Part shown: piece by piece, positions 1 to 6,694 of the stretch
Position numbering within the stretch: the stretch's first letter is position 1
Layout: each line of letters begins with the position of its first letter
Assembly (NCBI GenBank): GCA_033791145.1
Contig: JASJHH010000037.1
Span: 1-11,878, forward strand
Direction: 5' to 3'
DNA: 11,878 bases
Source: JAALKW01 sp033791145
Lineage (GTDB): Bacteria > Pseudomonadota > Gammaproteobacteria > Legionellales > Legionellaceae
The notes under the pieces: model-generated
Told to the model about the DNA's origin: nothing
Seen by the model: the letters and a program-made list of their open reading frames with translations, nothing else
The model's database searches: none
Translations under genes and position numbers: made by a program

Positions 1-212
1 GAATCAATCAATGTTACAAATACAATGGGTTTGCTGTCGCCTGCGCACGCATGAATTTTTTCGAGTGCTTTTTTTGCTTTTTCAATACTATCGATATAGG
101 GCATGGTCTCTTTTTCAAAGCTGACATCTTCAAACTGCGACAGTAAGCTGTTGCCGAGTGACTCAACGGTAAGACCCGTTCTGTCTGAAATCATGAATGC
201 GAAACGTTTCAT
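1..212 (-). CDS. ppsR: PEP synthase regulatory protein PpsR (DUF299), 5' part only
   Basis: The first 70 residues are visible; the gene continues past the left edge. The N-terminus reads MKRFAFMISDRTGLTVESLG, close to the conserved start of the DUF299 family (an ISDRTG-type motif, then a Glu-containing helix and a Leu/Ser-rich stretch ending in SQFE). Family members use ADP to phosphorylate, and phosphate to dephosphorylate, a threonine of phosphoenolpyruvate synthase. They thereby switch gluconeogenic PEP formation in the cytosol. The ATG lies one base after the brnA stop, with AGGA about 14 bases upstream inside brnA. No separate promoter is obvious, so cotranscription with the toxin-antitoxin genes is inferred. 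The kinase P-loop and catalytic region are outside the window, so activity cannot be judged. Confidence 0.9.
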   Translation of the reverse strand, partial: MKRFAFMISDRTGLTVESLGNSLLSQFEDVSFEKETMPYIDSIEKAKKALEKIHACAGDSKPIVFVTLID

Positions 213-213
213 A

Positions 214-429
214 TTATTTATTTACCCATCCTATGCGTAATTTTTTATGTTTTAAAGCGCAGTCACGTAAATATAAATTAATCAGGGTTTGATATGGAAT
301 ACTATTATCTTTTGATAAATCCTTGAAGTAATCTATCGTATCAGAGTCTAAGCGAATAGTGACTTGTTTTTTTAAATCTTTGATGTACGGATTTTTTTTT
401 GCTTGTGAGAAATCATATTCTTTATCCAT
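214..429 (-). CDS. brnA: BrnA-family antitoxin (ribbon-helix-helix, DUF4415-like)
   Basis: This is a 71-residue protein starting MDKEYDFSQAKKNPY. Residues about 20-60 (KKQVTIRLDSDTIDYFK, then YQTLINLYLRDCA) match the BrnA/DUF4415 pattern. The basic beta strand inserts into DNA as a dimer, and the following helices bind the toxin. In the family BrnA neutralises BrnT and represses its own operon. A longer open frame exists upstream, but GGGAG at 438-442 lies 8 bases before the ATG at 429, which decides the start. That ATG overlaps the end of brnT by 8 bases, giving translational coupling in toxin-first order, as usual for BrnTA. An A9 run (coding strand, 392-400) falls in codons 11-13 and could be a slippage site. 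Confidence 0.86.
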   Translation of the reverse strand: MDKEYDFSQAKKNPYIKDLKKQVTIRLDSDTIDYFKDLSKDNSIPYQTLINLYLRDCALKHKKLRIGWVNK

Positions 430-718
430 GGTAATTGCTCCCATATTGATTAGACTCGCGTTTACTCGCTTTTCGGGCAGAAATGATTCGAATAACACGA
501 TCGTTTTTTCGATAGCAATGACAAACGACAAGTATTCGTGTATCTGCACTTAATCCTAAAATAATGAAGCGATCTTCGTTTGTTGAGTGAGCTGGGTCAT
601 GAATAACCTTCGCATTTTCATCAAAAAATACGGTTTTAGCTTCATTAAAATTAATGTTATGTTTTTTTTCATTGGATAGTGCTTTTTGACTATCCCATTC
701 AAACATTAGGTTGCTCAT
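422..718 (-). CDS. brnT: BrnT-family toxin (DUF497 ribonuclease)
   Basis: This 98-residue protein carries the BrnT signature. FEWDSQKALSNEKKHNINF lies at residues 6-24, an FFDE strand near 31-34, and the C-terminal RIISARKASKRE at 77-88. BrnT is a small RelE-fold ribonuclease that arrests translation and is neutralised by BrnA, encoded just downstream with an 8-base overlap. Length is normal and no frameshift is seen, so the toxin looks intact. The start is uncertain. The ATG at 718 has no Shine-Dalgarno sequence and coincides with the predicted transcription start, which would make the mRNA leaderless. An alternative ATG at 706 (MFEWD) matches many family members but also lacks a clear ribosome binding site. 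An A8 run (662-669) lies in the EKKH codons. Confidence 0.9.
   Translation of the reverse strand: MSNLMFEWDSQKALSNEKKHNINFNEAKTVFFDENAKVIHDPAHSTNEDRFIILGLSADTRILVVCHCYRKNDRVIRIISARKASKRESNQYGSNYHG
438..442 (-). promoter_or_regulatory. Ribosome binding site deciding the brnA start
   Basis: GGGAG on the minus strand, 8 bases upstream of the ATG at 429. It lies inside the end of brnT and rules against the longer upstream open frame. Confidence 0.7.
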
Positions 719-719
719 A

Positions 720-743
720 ATTACATTGTAATTACGATGTAAT
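720..743. promoter_or_regulatory. Paired palindromes, probable BrnA operator
   Basis: Two similar 13-bp palindromes share two bases: ATTACATTGTAAT (720-732, perfect 6-bp arms) and ATTACGATGTAAT (731-743, perfect 5-bp arms). Their centres (726 and 737) are 11 bp apart, about one helical turn. This is the geometry expected for two ribbon-helix-helix dimers binding side by side. The pair covers the -10 box and spacer of the predicted brnT promoter, where binding would repress it. The palindromes are seen directly. Assignment to BrnA is inference from family autoregulation. Confidence 0.6.
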
Positions 744-753
744 TTGATTGCAA
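725..753 (-). promoter_or_regulatory. Predicted brnT promoter
   Basis: On the minus strand, TTGCAA (753-748), a 17-base spacer, and TACAAT (730-725) form a good sigma-70 type match. Normal spacing places the transcription start at 718, the A of the first brnT ATG. That predicts a leaderless or nearly leaderless message. Confidence 0.6.
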
Positions 754-771
754 GTCGTAATAACGTATATT
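744..771 (+). promoter_or_regulatory. Candidate murJ promoter
   Basis: TTGATT (744-749), a 16-base spacer and TATATT (766-771) would start transcription near 778, giving an untranslated leader of about 74 bases before murJ. Its -35 box overlaps the -35 box of the divergent brnT promoter. The match is moderate, and other AT-rich boxes such as TATTAT near 814 are possible. Confidence 0.35.
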
Positions 772-851
772 ATTTTTATTAAGATGTTATGAATAAATTC
801 AGGTATTATTAGAGCAAATATATGCGCGTTATAGCAAGAGATTAAATAAAC

Positions 852-2435
852 ATGAGTTCGATTGATTCTGCAGAAGTGATTACACACAAAAAACGAGGAT
901 TATTACGTTCAACCTCCGTGGTATCACTCTTAACTTTTTTATCACGCATCATGGGATTTGTACGTGACATGGTGTTTGCACAATTGTTTGGTGCTGTAGC
1001 TGGGATGGATGCGTTTATTATTGCTTTTCGTATTCCTAATTTTATGCGACGCTTGTTTGCTGAAGGGGCTTTTTCACAAGCTTTTGTGCCGGTACTCAGT
1101 GAATATCAAACCAACCGCTCTATCGATGAAGTGCGTTTATTCTTAGCGCGAATTGCTGGAAATTTAGGGGTTGTCTTATTGGCTGTTGTGGTGATTGGAG
1201 AGTTAATCGCCCCCGGCATTATTTTTGTATTTGCACCAGGATTTGGTGAAGATGCAGCGCGCACGCACCTAGCGACGCATATGCTGCATTTAACGTTGCC
1301 TTATTTAATGCTGATTTCACTCACTGCGATGGCGGGCGCTGTTTTAAATACCTATGGTTATTTTGCCGTACCGGCACTGACCCCGATTATTTTAAATTTA
1401 AGTTTAATTACAGCTGCTTTTTATTTGAGCCCGCGTTTACCTATACCTATTACAGCACTGGCTTGGGGTGTTTTAGTCGGTGGATTTTTACAGCTACTCG
1501 TTCAAGTGCCGTTTTTGAGGCATCACCGGTTTTTAATGCGACCACAGGTGATGTTTAAAGATCCAGGGGTGTTACGTGTATTAAAGCTCATGCTGCCGGC
1601 CTTGTTTGGCGTATCGATAGCCCAGCTTAATTTATTAGTAGATACGGTCTTTGCGTCGTTTCTGCAAGTAGGCAGTGTAACCTGGTTATTTTATACCGAT
1701 AGATTAATCGATTTTCCATTAGGCGTATTTGGGGTTGCCATTGCGACGGTGATATTACCGCACTTGTCTCGAAAACATATTGAAGCAAGCACAGACTATT
1801 TTTCAAAATCAATCGACTGGGGTTTACGCTTGTTATTGCTGATTGGTGTGCCGGCGGCGGTCGGGCTCGTGTTATTTGGCATGCCGCTCTTATCTAGCTT
1901 TTTTGGATATCGTGCATTTACAGCGTTTGATGTGTTACAAACACAACAAAGCTTATTTATGTTAGCCCTTGGTGTGCCTGCTTTTATGATGGTTAAAGTC
2001 TTGGCTCCTGGGTTTTACGCACAACAAGATATTAAAACACCTGTAAAAGTGGGTGCTTTTTGCATGATTTTAAATACAATATTATGCGCCATATTTATTT
2101 TTCCATTGGCACATGCAGGCCTCACCCTTGCATCAGCTATTTCGGGTTATGCCAATGCATTTCTTTTATTAGGTTTATTATGGAAGCGTGGTGCTTACCA
2201 ACCTTCAGCTGGATGGCGACAATTTTTGTTGCAATTATTGTTGGCAAATATAGTGCTTGGTTTGTATTTAGTTTGGGCTGCAGGTGATTTAAATAATTGG
2301 ATGGGTTTTGCCATGCGCCATCGACTGATGCATTTACTGGGTCATGTGTTACTTGCCGGCGTGATTTATTTTGTGTGTCTGGGCGCTACAGGCATGCGAT
2401 TTCAGCAATTTAGAGGCCAACTTTTGGAGCAGTGA
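852..2435 (+). CDS. murJ: Lipid II flippase MurJ (MviN)
   Basis: This 527-residue polytopic inner-membrane protein of the MOP superfamily has about 14 hydrophobic segments. MurJ moves lipid II from the cytoplasmic to the periplasmic face for peptidoglycan synthesis. The conserved N-terminal blocks are plain: SRIMGFVRD (31-39) and IPNFMRRLFAEGAFSQAFVP (61-80). Residues matching the essential charged positions of Escherichia coli MurJ are kept: R32, R38, D53, R66 and, in the YTDRL block, R284, all shifted by 14 because of a slightly longer N-terminus. The start follows a weak AAGAG (836-840). The stop overlaps the start of the downstream M17 peptidase gene by one base, so the two are probably one operon. 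In many gammaproteobacteria ribF follows murJ; here it does not. Confidence 0.97.
   Translation: MSSIDSAEVITHKKRGLLRSTSVVSLLTFLSRIMGFVRDMVFAQLFGAVAGMDAFIIAFRIPNFMRRLFAEGAFSQAFVPVLSEYQTNRSIDEVRLFLARIAGNLGVVLLAVVVIGELIAPGIIFVFAPGFGEDAARTHLATHMLHLTLPYLMLISLTAMAGAVLNTYGYFAVPALTPIILNLSLITAAFYLSPRLPIPITALAWGVLVGGFLQLLVQVPFLRHHRFLMRPQVMFKDPGVLRVLKLMLPALFGVSIAQLNLLVDTVFASFLQVGSVTWLFYTDRLIDFPLGVFGVAIATVILPHLSRKHIEASTDYFSKSIDWGLRLLLLIGVPAAVGLVLFGMPLLSSFFGYRAFTAFDVLQTQQSLFMLALGVPAFMMVKVLAPGFYAQQDIKTPVKVGAFCMILNTILCAIFIFPLAHAGLTLASAISGYANAFLLLGLLWKRGAYQPSAGWRQFLLQLLLANIVLGLYLVWAAGDLNNWMGFAMRHRLMHLLGHVLLAGVIYFVCLGATGMRFQQFRGQLLEQ
2426..2429 (+). promoter_or_regulatory. Ribosome binding site of the M17 peptidase gene
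   Basis: GGAG inside the last codons of murJ, 5 bases before the ATG at 2435 and only 2 bases before the in-frame GTG at 2432. The spacing favours the ATG, which shares one base with the murJ TGA stop. Confidence 0.65.
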
Positions 2436-3796
2436 TGAAAGCAGAGCAATTTTATCAAATAGATGATCAAACCGATGCGACACATGCGATTTCACTCATA
2501 TTGGTCGCGAGTCTTGAGGCTGTCGCTGATTTGGATCAACCTCAAATTAAAATACAGCAATTTAAAGCTAAATCAGGCGAGTGGGCCGCAGTTGGTGATG
2601 CAAAAGGCGATATTTTAAAAATATATATAGGTTTAGGTGAGCAGTCAGAAGCTGATGCTATTGCTAAAGCCGTGACGCAATTACCAGCCGGTTGTTATCA
2701 ATTTGAGGCTTTATTATCAGAGCGTGCAGCAGTGCTTTGGTCGCTTGCACAATATCGATTTGATCAATACAAAAAATCAGATGCTAAACCGCGGGTTTTA
2801 GTTTTAAACAAAAATATGCTGGCTAATATATTAGCAGAAACCAAAGCTGTATTTAAAACGCGCGATTTAATTAATACCCCTGCCAATCATATGGGGCCTG
2901 TTGCCCTTGCAAAAGCGGTTGAAGACATAGCAAAAGCACATGGTGCTGACTATGAAGTGGCAGTCGGAAAAGATTTGCTAGAAGCTAACTTTCCAGCGAT
3001 TCATGCTGTTGGGCGTGCCGCTGTTGAAGCCCCGCGTTTAGCATCACTCACATGGGGAGATGAAACACATCCTCGTGTCACACTTGTCGGTAAAGGCGTT
3101 TGTTTTGACTCAGGCGGCTTAGATTTAAAGCCATCTCGTGGCATGCGCTTGATGAAAAAAGACATGGGAGGGGCAGCTAACGCGATTGGTTTAGCCGAGT
3201 GGATAATGACAATTAAGCTTCCTGTTTATTTAGAGCTTTTTGTGCCAGCGGTTGAAAATGCAATCGGTGCTGCAGCTTACCGGCCGGGCGATGTGATTAC
3301 CATGCGTAATGGCTTGACGGTTGAAATTGATAATACAGATGCTGAAGGGCGTTTAGTGCTCGCTGATGCTTTAACCAAAGCTTGTGAGAATAAGCCTGAA
3401 TTATTGATTGATTTTGCAACTTTAACAGGTGCTGCGCGTATTGCAGTAGGTACAGATATTACGGCAATGTTCAGCAATAATGATGCGTTTGCAGAGGCTG
3501 TTGTGGCAGGTTCAAATGCCATGCGAGATCCGGTTTGGCGTTTACCCCTTTACCAGCCTTATACAAAGCTATTTGATTCTAATATTGCAGATTTAGCTAA
3601 CTCAGCAAGCTCAGGCTATGGTGGCGCAATTACAGCTGCTTTATTTCTAGAGCGCTTTGTTACTAAAAAAACAGCTTGGATGCACTGTGATTTAATGGCC
3701 TGGAATTTAAAAACAACACCGGGTAAACCCGAAGGCGGAGAAGCTATGGGAATTCAGGCAATTGCTACGTATTTAATTAAAAAATATGGGGTATGA
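2435..3796 (+). CDS. Leucyl aminopeptidase family protein (peptidase M17)
   Basis: This 453-residue cytosolic metallo-aminopeptidase has the M17 two-domain plan: a divergent N-terminal domain (about 1-140) and a conserved catalytic domain. Metal ligands and active-site residues are present: K220 and D225 in GKGVCFDSGG, K232 in LKPS, D243 in KKDMGGAA, and D302, E304 and R306 in the NTDAEGRL signature. It therefore should be active on N-terminal residues of peptides. The MRLMKKDMGG block and shorter length set it apart from classical PepA. It resembles a second, PepB-like group of M17 enzymes, so no gene symbol is given. It is translationally coupled to murJ. A role in trimming peptides from wall recycling is possible but is only inferred from that position. 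The stop is 9 bp from the convergent stop of the next gene. Confidence 0.93.
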   Translation: MKAEQFYQIDDQTDATHAISLILVASLEAVADLDQPQIKIQQFKAKSGEWAAVGDAKGDILKIYIGLGEQSEADAIAKAVTQLPAGCYQFEALLSERAAVLWSLAQYRFDQYKKSDAKPRVLVLNKNMLANILAETKAVFKTRDLINTPANHMGPVALAKAVEDIAKAHGADYEVAVGKDLLEANFPAIHAVGRAAVEAPRLASLTWGDETHPRVTLVGKGVCFDSGGLDLKPSRGMRLMKKDMGGAANAIGLAEWIMTIKLPVYLELFVPAVENAIGAAAYRPGDVITMRNGLTVEIDNTDAEGRLVLADALTKACENKPELLIDFATLTGAARIAVGTDITAMFSNNDAFAEAVVAGSNAMRDPVWRLPLYQPYTKLFDSNIADLANSASSGYGGAITAALFLERFVTKKTAWMHCDLMAWNLKTTPGKPEGGEAMGIQAIATYLIKKYGV

Positions 3797-3805
3797 AAGC
3801 ATCAT

Positions 3806-6148
3806 TTAGCGGGGGCCTCTAGGCGTTGTTTTTGGTGGATGCTTTTGAACTCCCACGTTCTTCTCGCCATCAACAGCTGAGGCCGGTTTTTTTTGTAATA
3901 TGTTTTTGTTAAATACGTTCTTAAATGCCACAAATGTTGATTTTTGTGATTTTTCTTTAGTATTTTTTAATTCGGGCTTATTTGCAGTAGGCTCATCTTT
4001 TTGTATCGCATCAAATTTTAGATGAGGCGCTAACGCCTTTAATACAATGTCGCATTTTTTTTCATCAAGAAGCTCGAGTGCGTAATCAAGCTGCGAACGA
4101 TTAGAAATTATATTATTTAAATTAGGCGCTAAGGCCTTAAGCACGTTTTCTAATTGTTCTGAGCTCGTATATAAAAGCGTAGCGCCAAGTTGCGTACCGT
4201 TTTGAATAATCTCTTTGAGGTCGTCAGGTTTGATTGTATCTAATAACAATTTTCTCTGCTCGTTATTGAGCTGCTTGAGAAGCTCACCCAGTTGTATGCC
4301 ATCCGTAATTATTTCTTTTAAGTGAGGTTTTAAAGTATCAATTAGTATTTCCTGTTCTTTATCACTAAGAGATTTCATCCCGCTTTTAATCAGTTTTCTT
4401 AAATTAGGCAGTAAGGCGTTTAGTAGGATTTGGCGCTCATTTTTATCTAGATATGGGAGTGCAGCGCCCAGTTGAGAGGCATTTTTAAATATTTCTTTCA
4501 AATCATCATTTAAGACATCCAATGCCTGTGCACGCTCTGTTTTATCGAGAGTTTGATACTTTTTTATGAGAATAAAACTTTTAATTCCCGCTATTTTTTC
4601 CGGACTTTTAGGTGTTAAGAAGTCTTGTGCACCAGCTAACATTAAAGCAGTTTGTCCGTTTTGAGTTGTAGCATCCCAATTAACATCATATTCTGTCAGC
4701 ATAGATAAGAGCGTTAAATCACCTGTGTAAGCTGCATAATGCATGAGTGACTTTCCAGAATTGTCTGGTTGGTTTACGTCTAATAATTGATTATCTAAAA
4801 GCACACGGAGCACTCCTTTGCTTCTTTTAGATAGCGCTTCGTCAATCGGTGTCTTGCCATCCTTGTTTTTTTGATTAAATAAGTCAGGCTGATTTTTTAT
4901 AAGCCAATCAACGACATTTGCATCGTCGGACGCTATAGCTGCATGTGCAATGTTAAAATTATTTAAATCTTTTGAGTTAAGTTCTATGCCTTTAGCTTTT
5001 AGTGCTTGTATCACACCTATTTGACCATTTGATGCTGCAATAAATAGGGGGGGATTTTCAATGGGAGCATCCAAAGATATACCGTGTTCAGCACATGTAT
5101 CAATTACTTTAAGGTAACCTAATTTTGCGGCTGTAGAGAGAACAAACGCGCCATTCTCTTTATCTTGCTGAAGCAAATAGATTAATGCATCTGGGTGAAC
5201 GCTACCATTAGGCATGTTCTCTAGCACAAATCCTGCAGATTCTTTTTGGGTAAGTGTTTTCAGTAAAGGAATATCTCCAGTAAAAAAGGCTAGCTGGAGT
5301 AATTTCATTATCTCCAGCATATCTAAATCTTTATTAATAATATTACTTTTTGATTGAGCAGTTCGAACAACGTTTAATAACCCTTCTTTTTTAGGGTTGT
5401 TCTTTGTCGTGATGAAAGATGTGTTTAATATAATATTTTCACTATTATCGTCATTGTATTTTTTAAAAAGGTAAGCCGACAACTTATCCATTTCATTTAT
5501 AGGTATTAATTCACTTTCTTCTTTATTTATATCCATAAAGCGCCAAGTCGGTACGCCATGGAAAACCCCTTCATAAACTAAAGACATCGCATGAGATTGT
5601 GTGGAAATAAGCAAGCCAACGCGTTCTTTTTTATCATAAGCTGATGTTTTAAGTGCTGAGAATTGCTCTGCAAGCTCACGAAAATATTGAGATAATTCTT
5701 TTTCGTTATAGATGTCTCTGTTTGATGAAAGGGTTTCGATACCTCCTTGCTCTTGAATTCTATCCGACGCAATCACCTGCGCTACTTTATCATGATCCAT
5801 TTGTTCTAATTTCTCACTGAAAAGAGCCTCATATTTTTTCGGACTTTGATAAAGAGATATTTTTTGAAAAAAAGGTTCAATTTCAAGTAAATTATTGTCT
5901 TCAGCTGTTAAAGACATTCGTTTTTTTACTTTTTCTTTGACTGCATCTAATCGCCCTTGAACTGAGCTTGTTCTAGATTGACTGATGAGTAATTCTATGC
6001 GCTTTATACGGTCATTAAAAGCCATCTCTTCTTTAAGTAGGGAAGCCTCGAGCCATGCAAAGGTTGCCCCCTGACAGACACCTCTTTCATTATCAAAGTA
6101 TCCTAGTTCAATCCCTAATTGTATTAAACCGTCATGCCTCGCGCCCAT
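3806..6148 (-). CDS. Putative secreted effector: YopT/papain-like cysteine protease head, ankyrin repeats, second helical repeat array
   Basis: This is a 780-residue protein without signal peptide or membrane segment. Residues 1-260 hold GVCQGATFAW (C25), then SHAMSLVYE (H186) and WRFMDIN (D206). The Cys-His-Asp order and the motifs around them resemble C58 (YopT/AvrPphB) or related clan CA proteases. Residues about 275-510 form six or seven degenerate ankyrin repeats, for example SGKSLMHYAAYTGDLTLLSM near 464-483. Residues 547-706 hold five copies of a roughly 33-residue helical repeat (PxLKEIIxNGxQLG type). The tail, 716-780, is Lys/Pro-rich and basic, without an obvious Glu block. Translocation into a host is inferred from architecture. 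The only -10-like box upstream is TATAAG (6176-6181, minus), without a good -35. The coding region is more AT-rich than its neighbours (sampled lines about one third GC, against about 43%). Confidence 0.78.
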   Translation of the reverse strand: MGARHDGLIQLGIELGYFDNERGVCQGATFAWLEASLLKEEMAFNDRIKRIELLISQSRTSSVQGRLDAVKEKVKKRMSLTAEDNNLLEIEPFFQKISLYQSPKKYEALFSEKLEQMDHDKVAQVIASDRIQEQGGIETLSSNRDIYNEKELSQYFRELAEQFSALKTSAYDKKERVGLLISTQSHAMSLVYEGVFHGVPTWRFMDINKEESELIPINEMDKLSAYLFKKYNDDNSENIILNTSFITTKNNPKKEGLLNVVRTAQSKSNIINKDLDMLEIMKLLQLAFFTGDIPLLKTLTQKESAGFVLENMPNGSVHPDALIYLLQQDKENGAFVLSTAAKLGYLKVIDTCAEHGISLDAPIENPPLFIAASNGQIGVIQALKAKGIELNSKDLNNFNIAHAAIASDDANVVDWLIKNQPDLFNQKNKDGKTPIDEALSKRSKGVLRVLLDNQLLDVNQPDNSGKSLMHYAAYTGDLTLLSMLTEYDVNWDATTQNGQTALMLAGAQDFLTPKSPEKIAGIKSFILIKKYQTLDKTERAQALDVLNDDLKEIFKNASQLGAALPYLDKNERQILLNALLPNLRKLIKSGMKSLSDKEQEILIDTLKPHLKEIITDGIQLGELLKQLNNEQRKLLLDTIKPDDLKEIIQNGTQLGATLLYTSSEQLENVLKALAPNLNNIISNRSQLDYALELLDEKKCDIVLKALAPHLKFDAIQKDEPTANKPELKNTKEKSQKSTFVAFKNVFNKNILQKKPASAVDGEKNVGVQKHPPKTTPRGPR

Positions 6149-6218
6149 AAATCATCACTCTGAGCTGTATGTGTTCTTATAGTGTAGTTCAAAGCCAGCA
6201 TGAGTGTCTGGAATGCTG

Positions 6219-6653
6219 CTAGAAGGTTAGCTGGCGATTGTTAATGGGTGTTGTTTGACCAAGTTTTTCTATTAATCGGCGGGATGCGAACCGCAGTGAA
6301 TCGGGGTTTTGATTGACAGCAACCATAACTGTATCTTCATCATTTTTTTGTTCTGTGGATAAAAAGCGAAGATTAAATCCATCGTGCTTAAGTGCATTGA
6401 TAATTGTTTCGTGATTAGTCTGGAGATATTTAGGGAATGATTTGAAGTGCAGATCGTTATCTCTAAGTTTATTAATTAAGCCCACGCTTTCTTTTGTTTC
6501 ATCGAGCATTTTTTTGATTACTTTATTGGCACTCAGATAAAAAGAAGCAAAACCTGTTGTGTTTAAAAAACTGCTTATTTCAGCCATTGGATTGTCGTCG
6601 AGGCTGTCGAAGAAAGATAGGGATTGGGTTTTTTGATGTTTTTGTGGAGGCAT
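6219..6653 (-). CDS. Small DUF4116-like protein, possible F-box-like N-terminus
   Basis: This is a 144-residue soluble protein. Residues about 80-128 (NHETIINALKHDGFNLRFLS, then EDTVMVAVNQNPDSLRFASRR) fit the DUF4116 pattern, in which a roughly 48-residue helical unit alternates a 'D-x-x-x-V-x-x-A-V' helix with 'x-L-R-x-A-S'. DUF4116 units are frequent in proteins of Legionella and other intracellular bacteria; their function is unknown. Residues 20-50 (NPMAEISSFL, then FYLSANKVIKKML) loosely recall an F-box helix set, but this is weak. The gene is short for such a protein and stops soon after its second unit, so it may be a remnant of a longer gene. No Shine-Dalgarno sequence precedes the ATG. 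It lies 41 bases after holC and 70 bases before the protease/ankyrin gene on the same strand. Confidence 0.6.
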   Translation of the reverse strand: MPPQKHQKTQSLSFFDSLDDNPMAEISSFLNTTGFASFYLSANKVIKKMLDETKESVGLINKLRDNDLHFKSFPKYLQTNHETIINALKHDGFNLRFLSTEQKNDEDTVMVAVNQNPDSLRFASRRLIEKLGQTTPINNRQLTF

Positions 6654-6694
6654 GGTTTGTTATCTAATTGTTCAAATAGGGTGATAGTTTAGCA

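Noticed and set aside
430..549. Longer open frame giving a 111-residue BrnA
   Set aside because: The extra 40 residues overlap brnT and are unlike the family. GGGAG with 8-base spacing supports the ATG at 429.
2432..2434. GTG start for the M17 gene
   Set aside because: It sits only 2 bases from GGAG; the ATG three bases later is better spaced.
3815..3836. GCCT-CT-AGGC plus T run as a terminator between the convergent genes
   Set aside because: The stem is 4 bp with a 2-base loop and lies within the coding end of the ankyrin gene, too weak to call.
6149..6218. Possible frameshifted continuation of the DUF4116-like gene
   Set aside because: Translation of the gap in the open frame gives no DUF4116-like motif before a stop.
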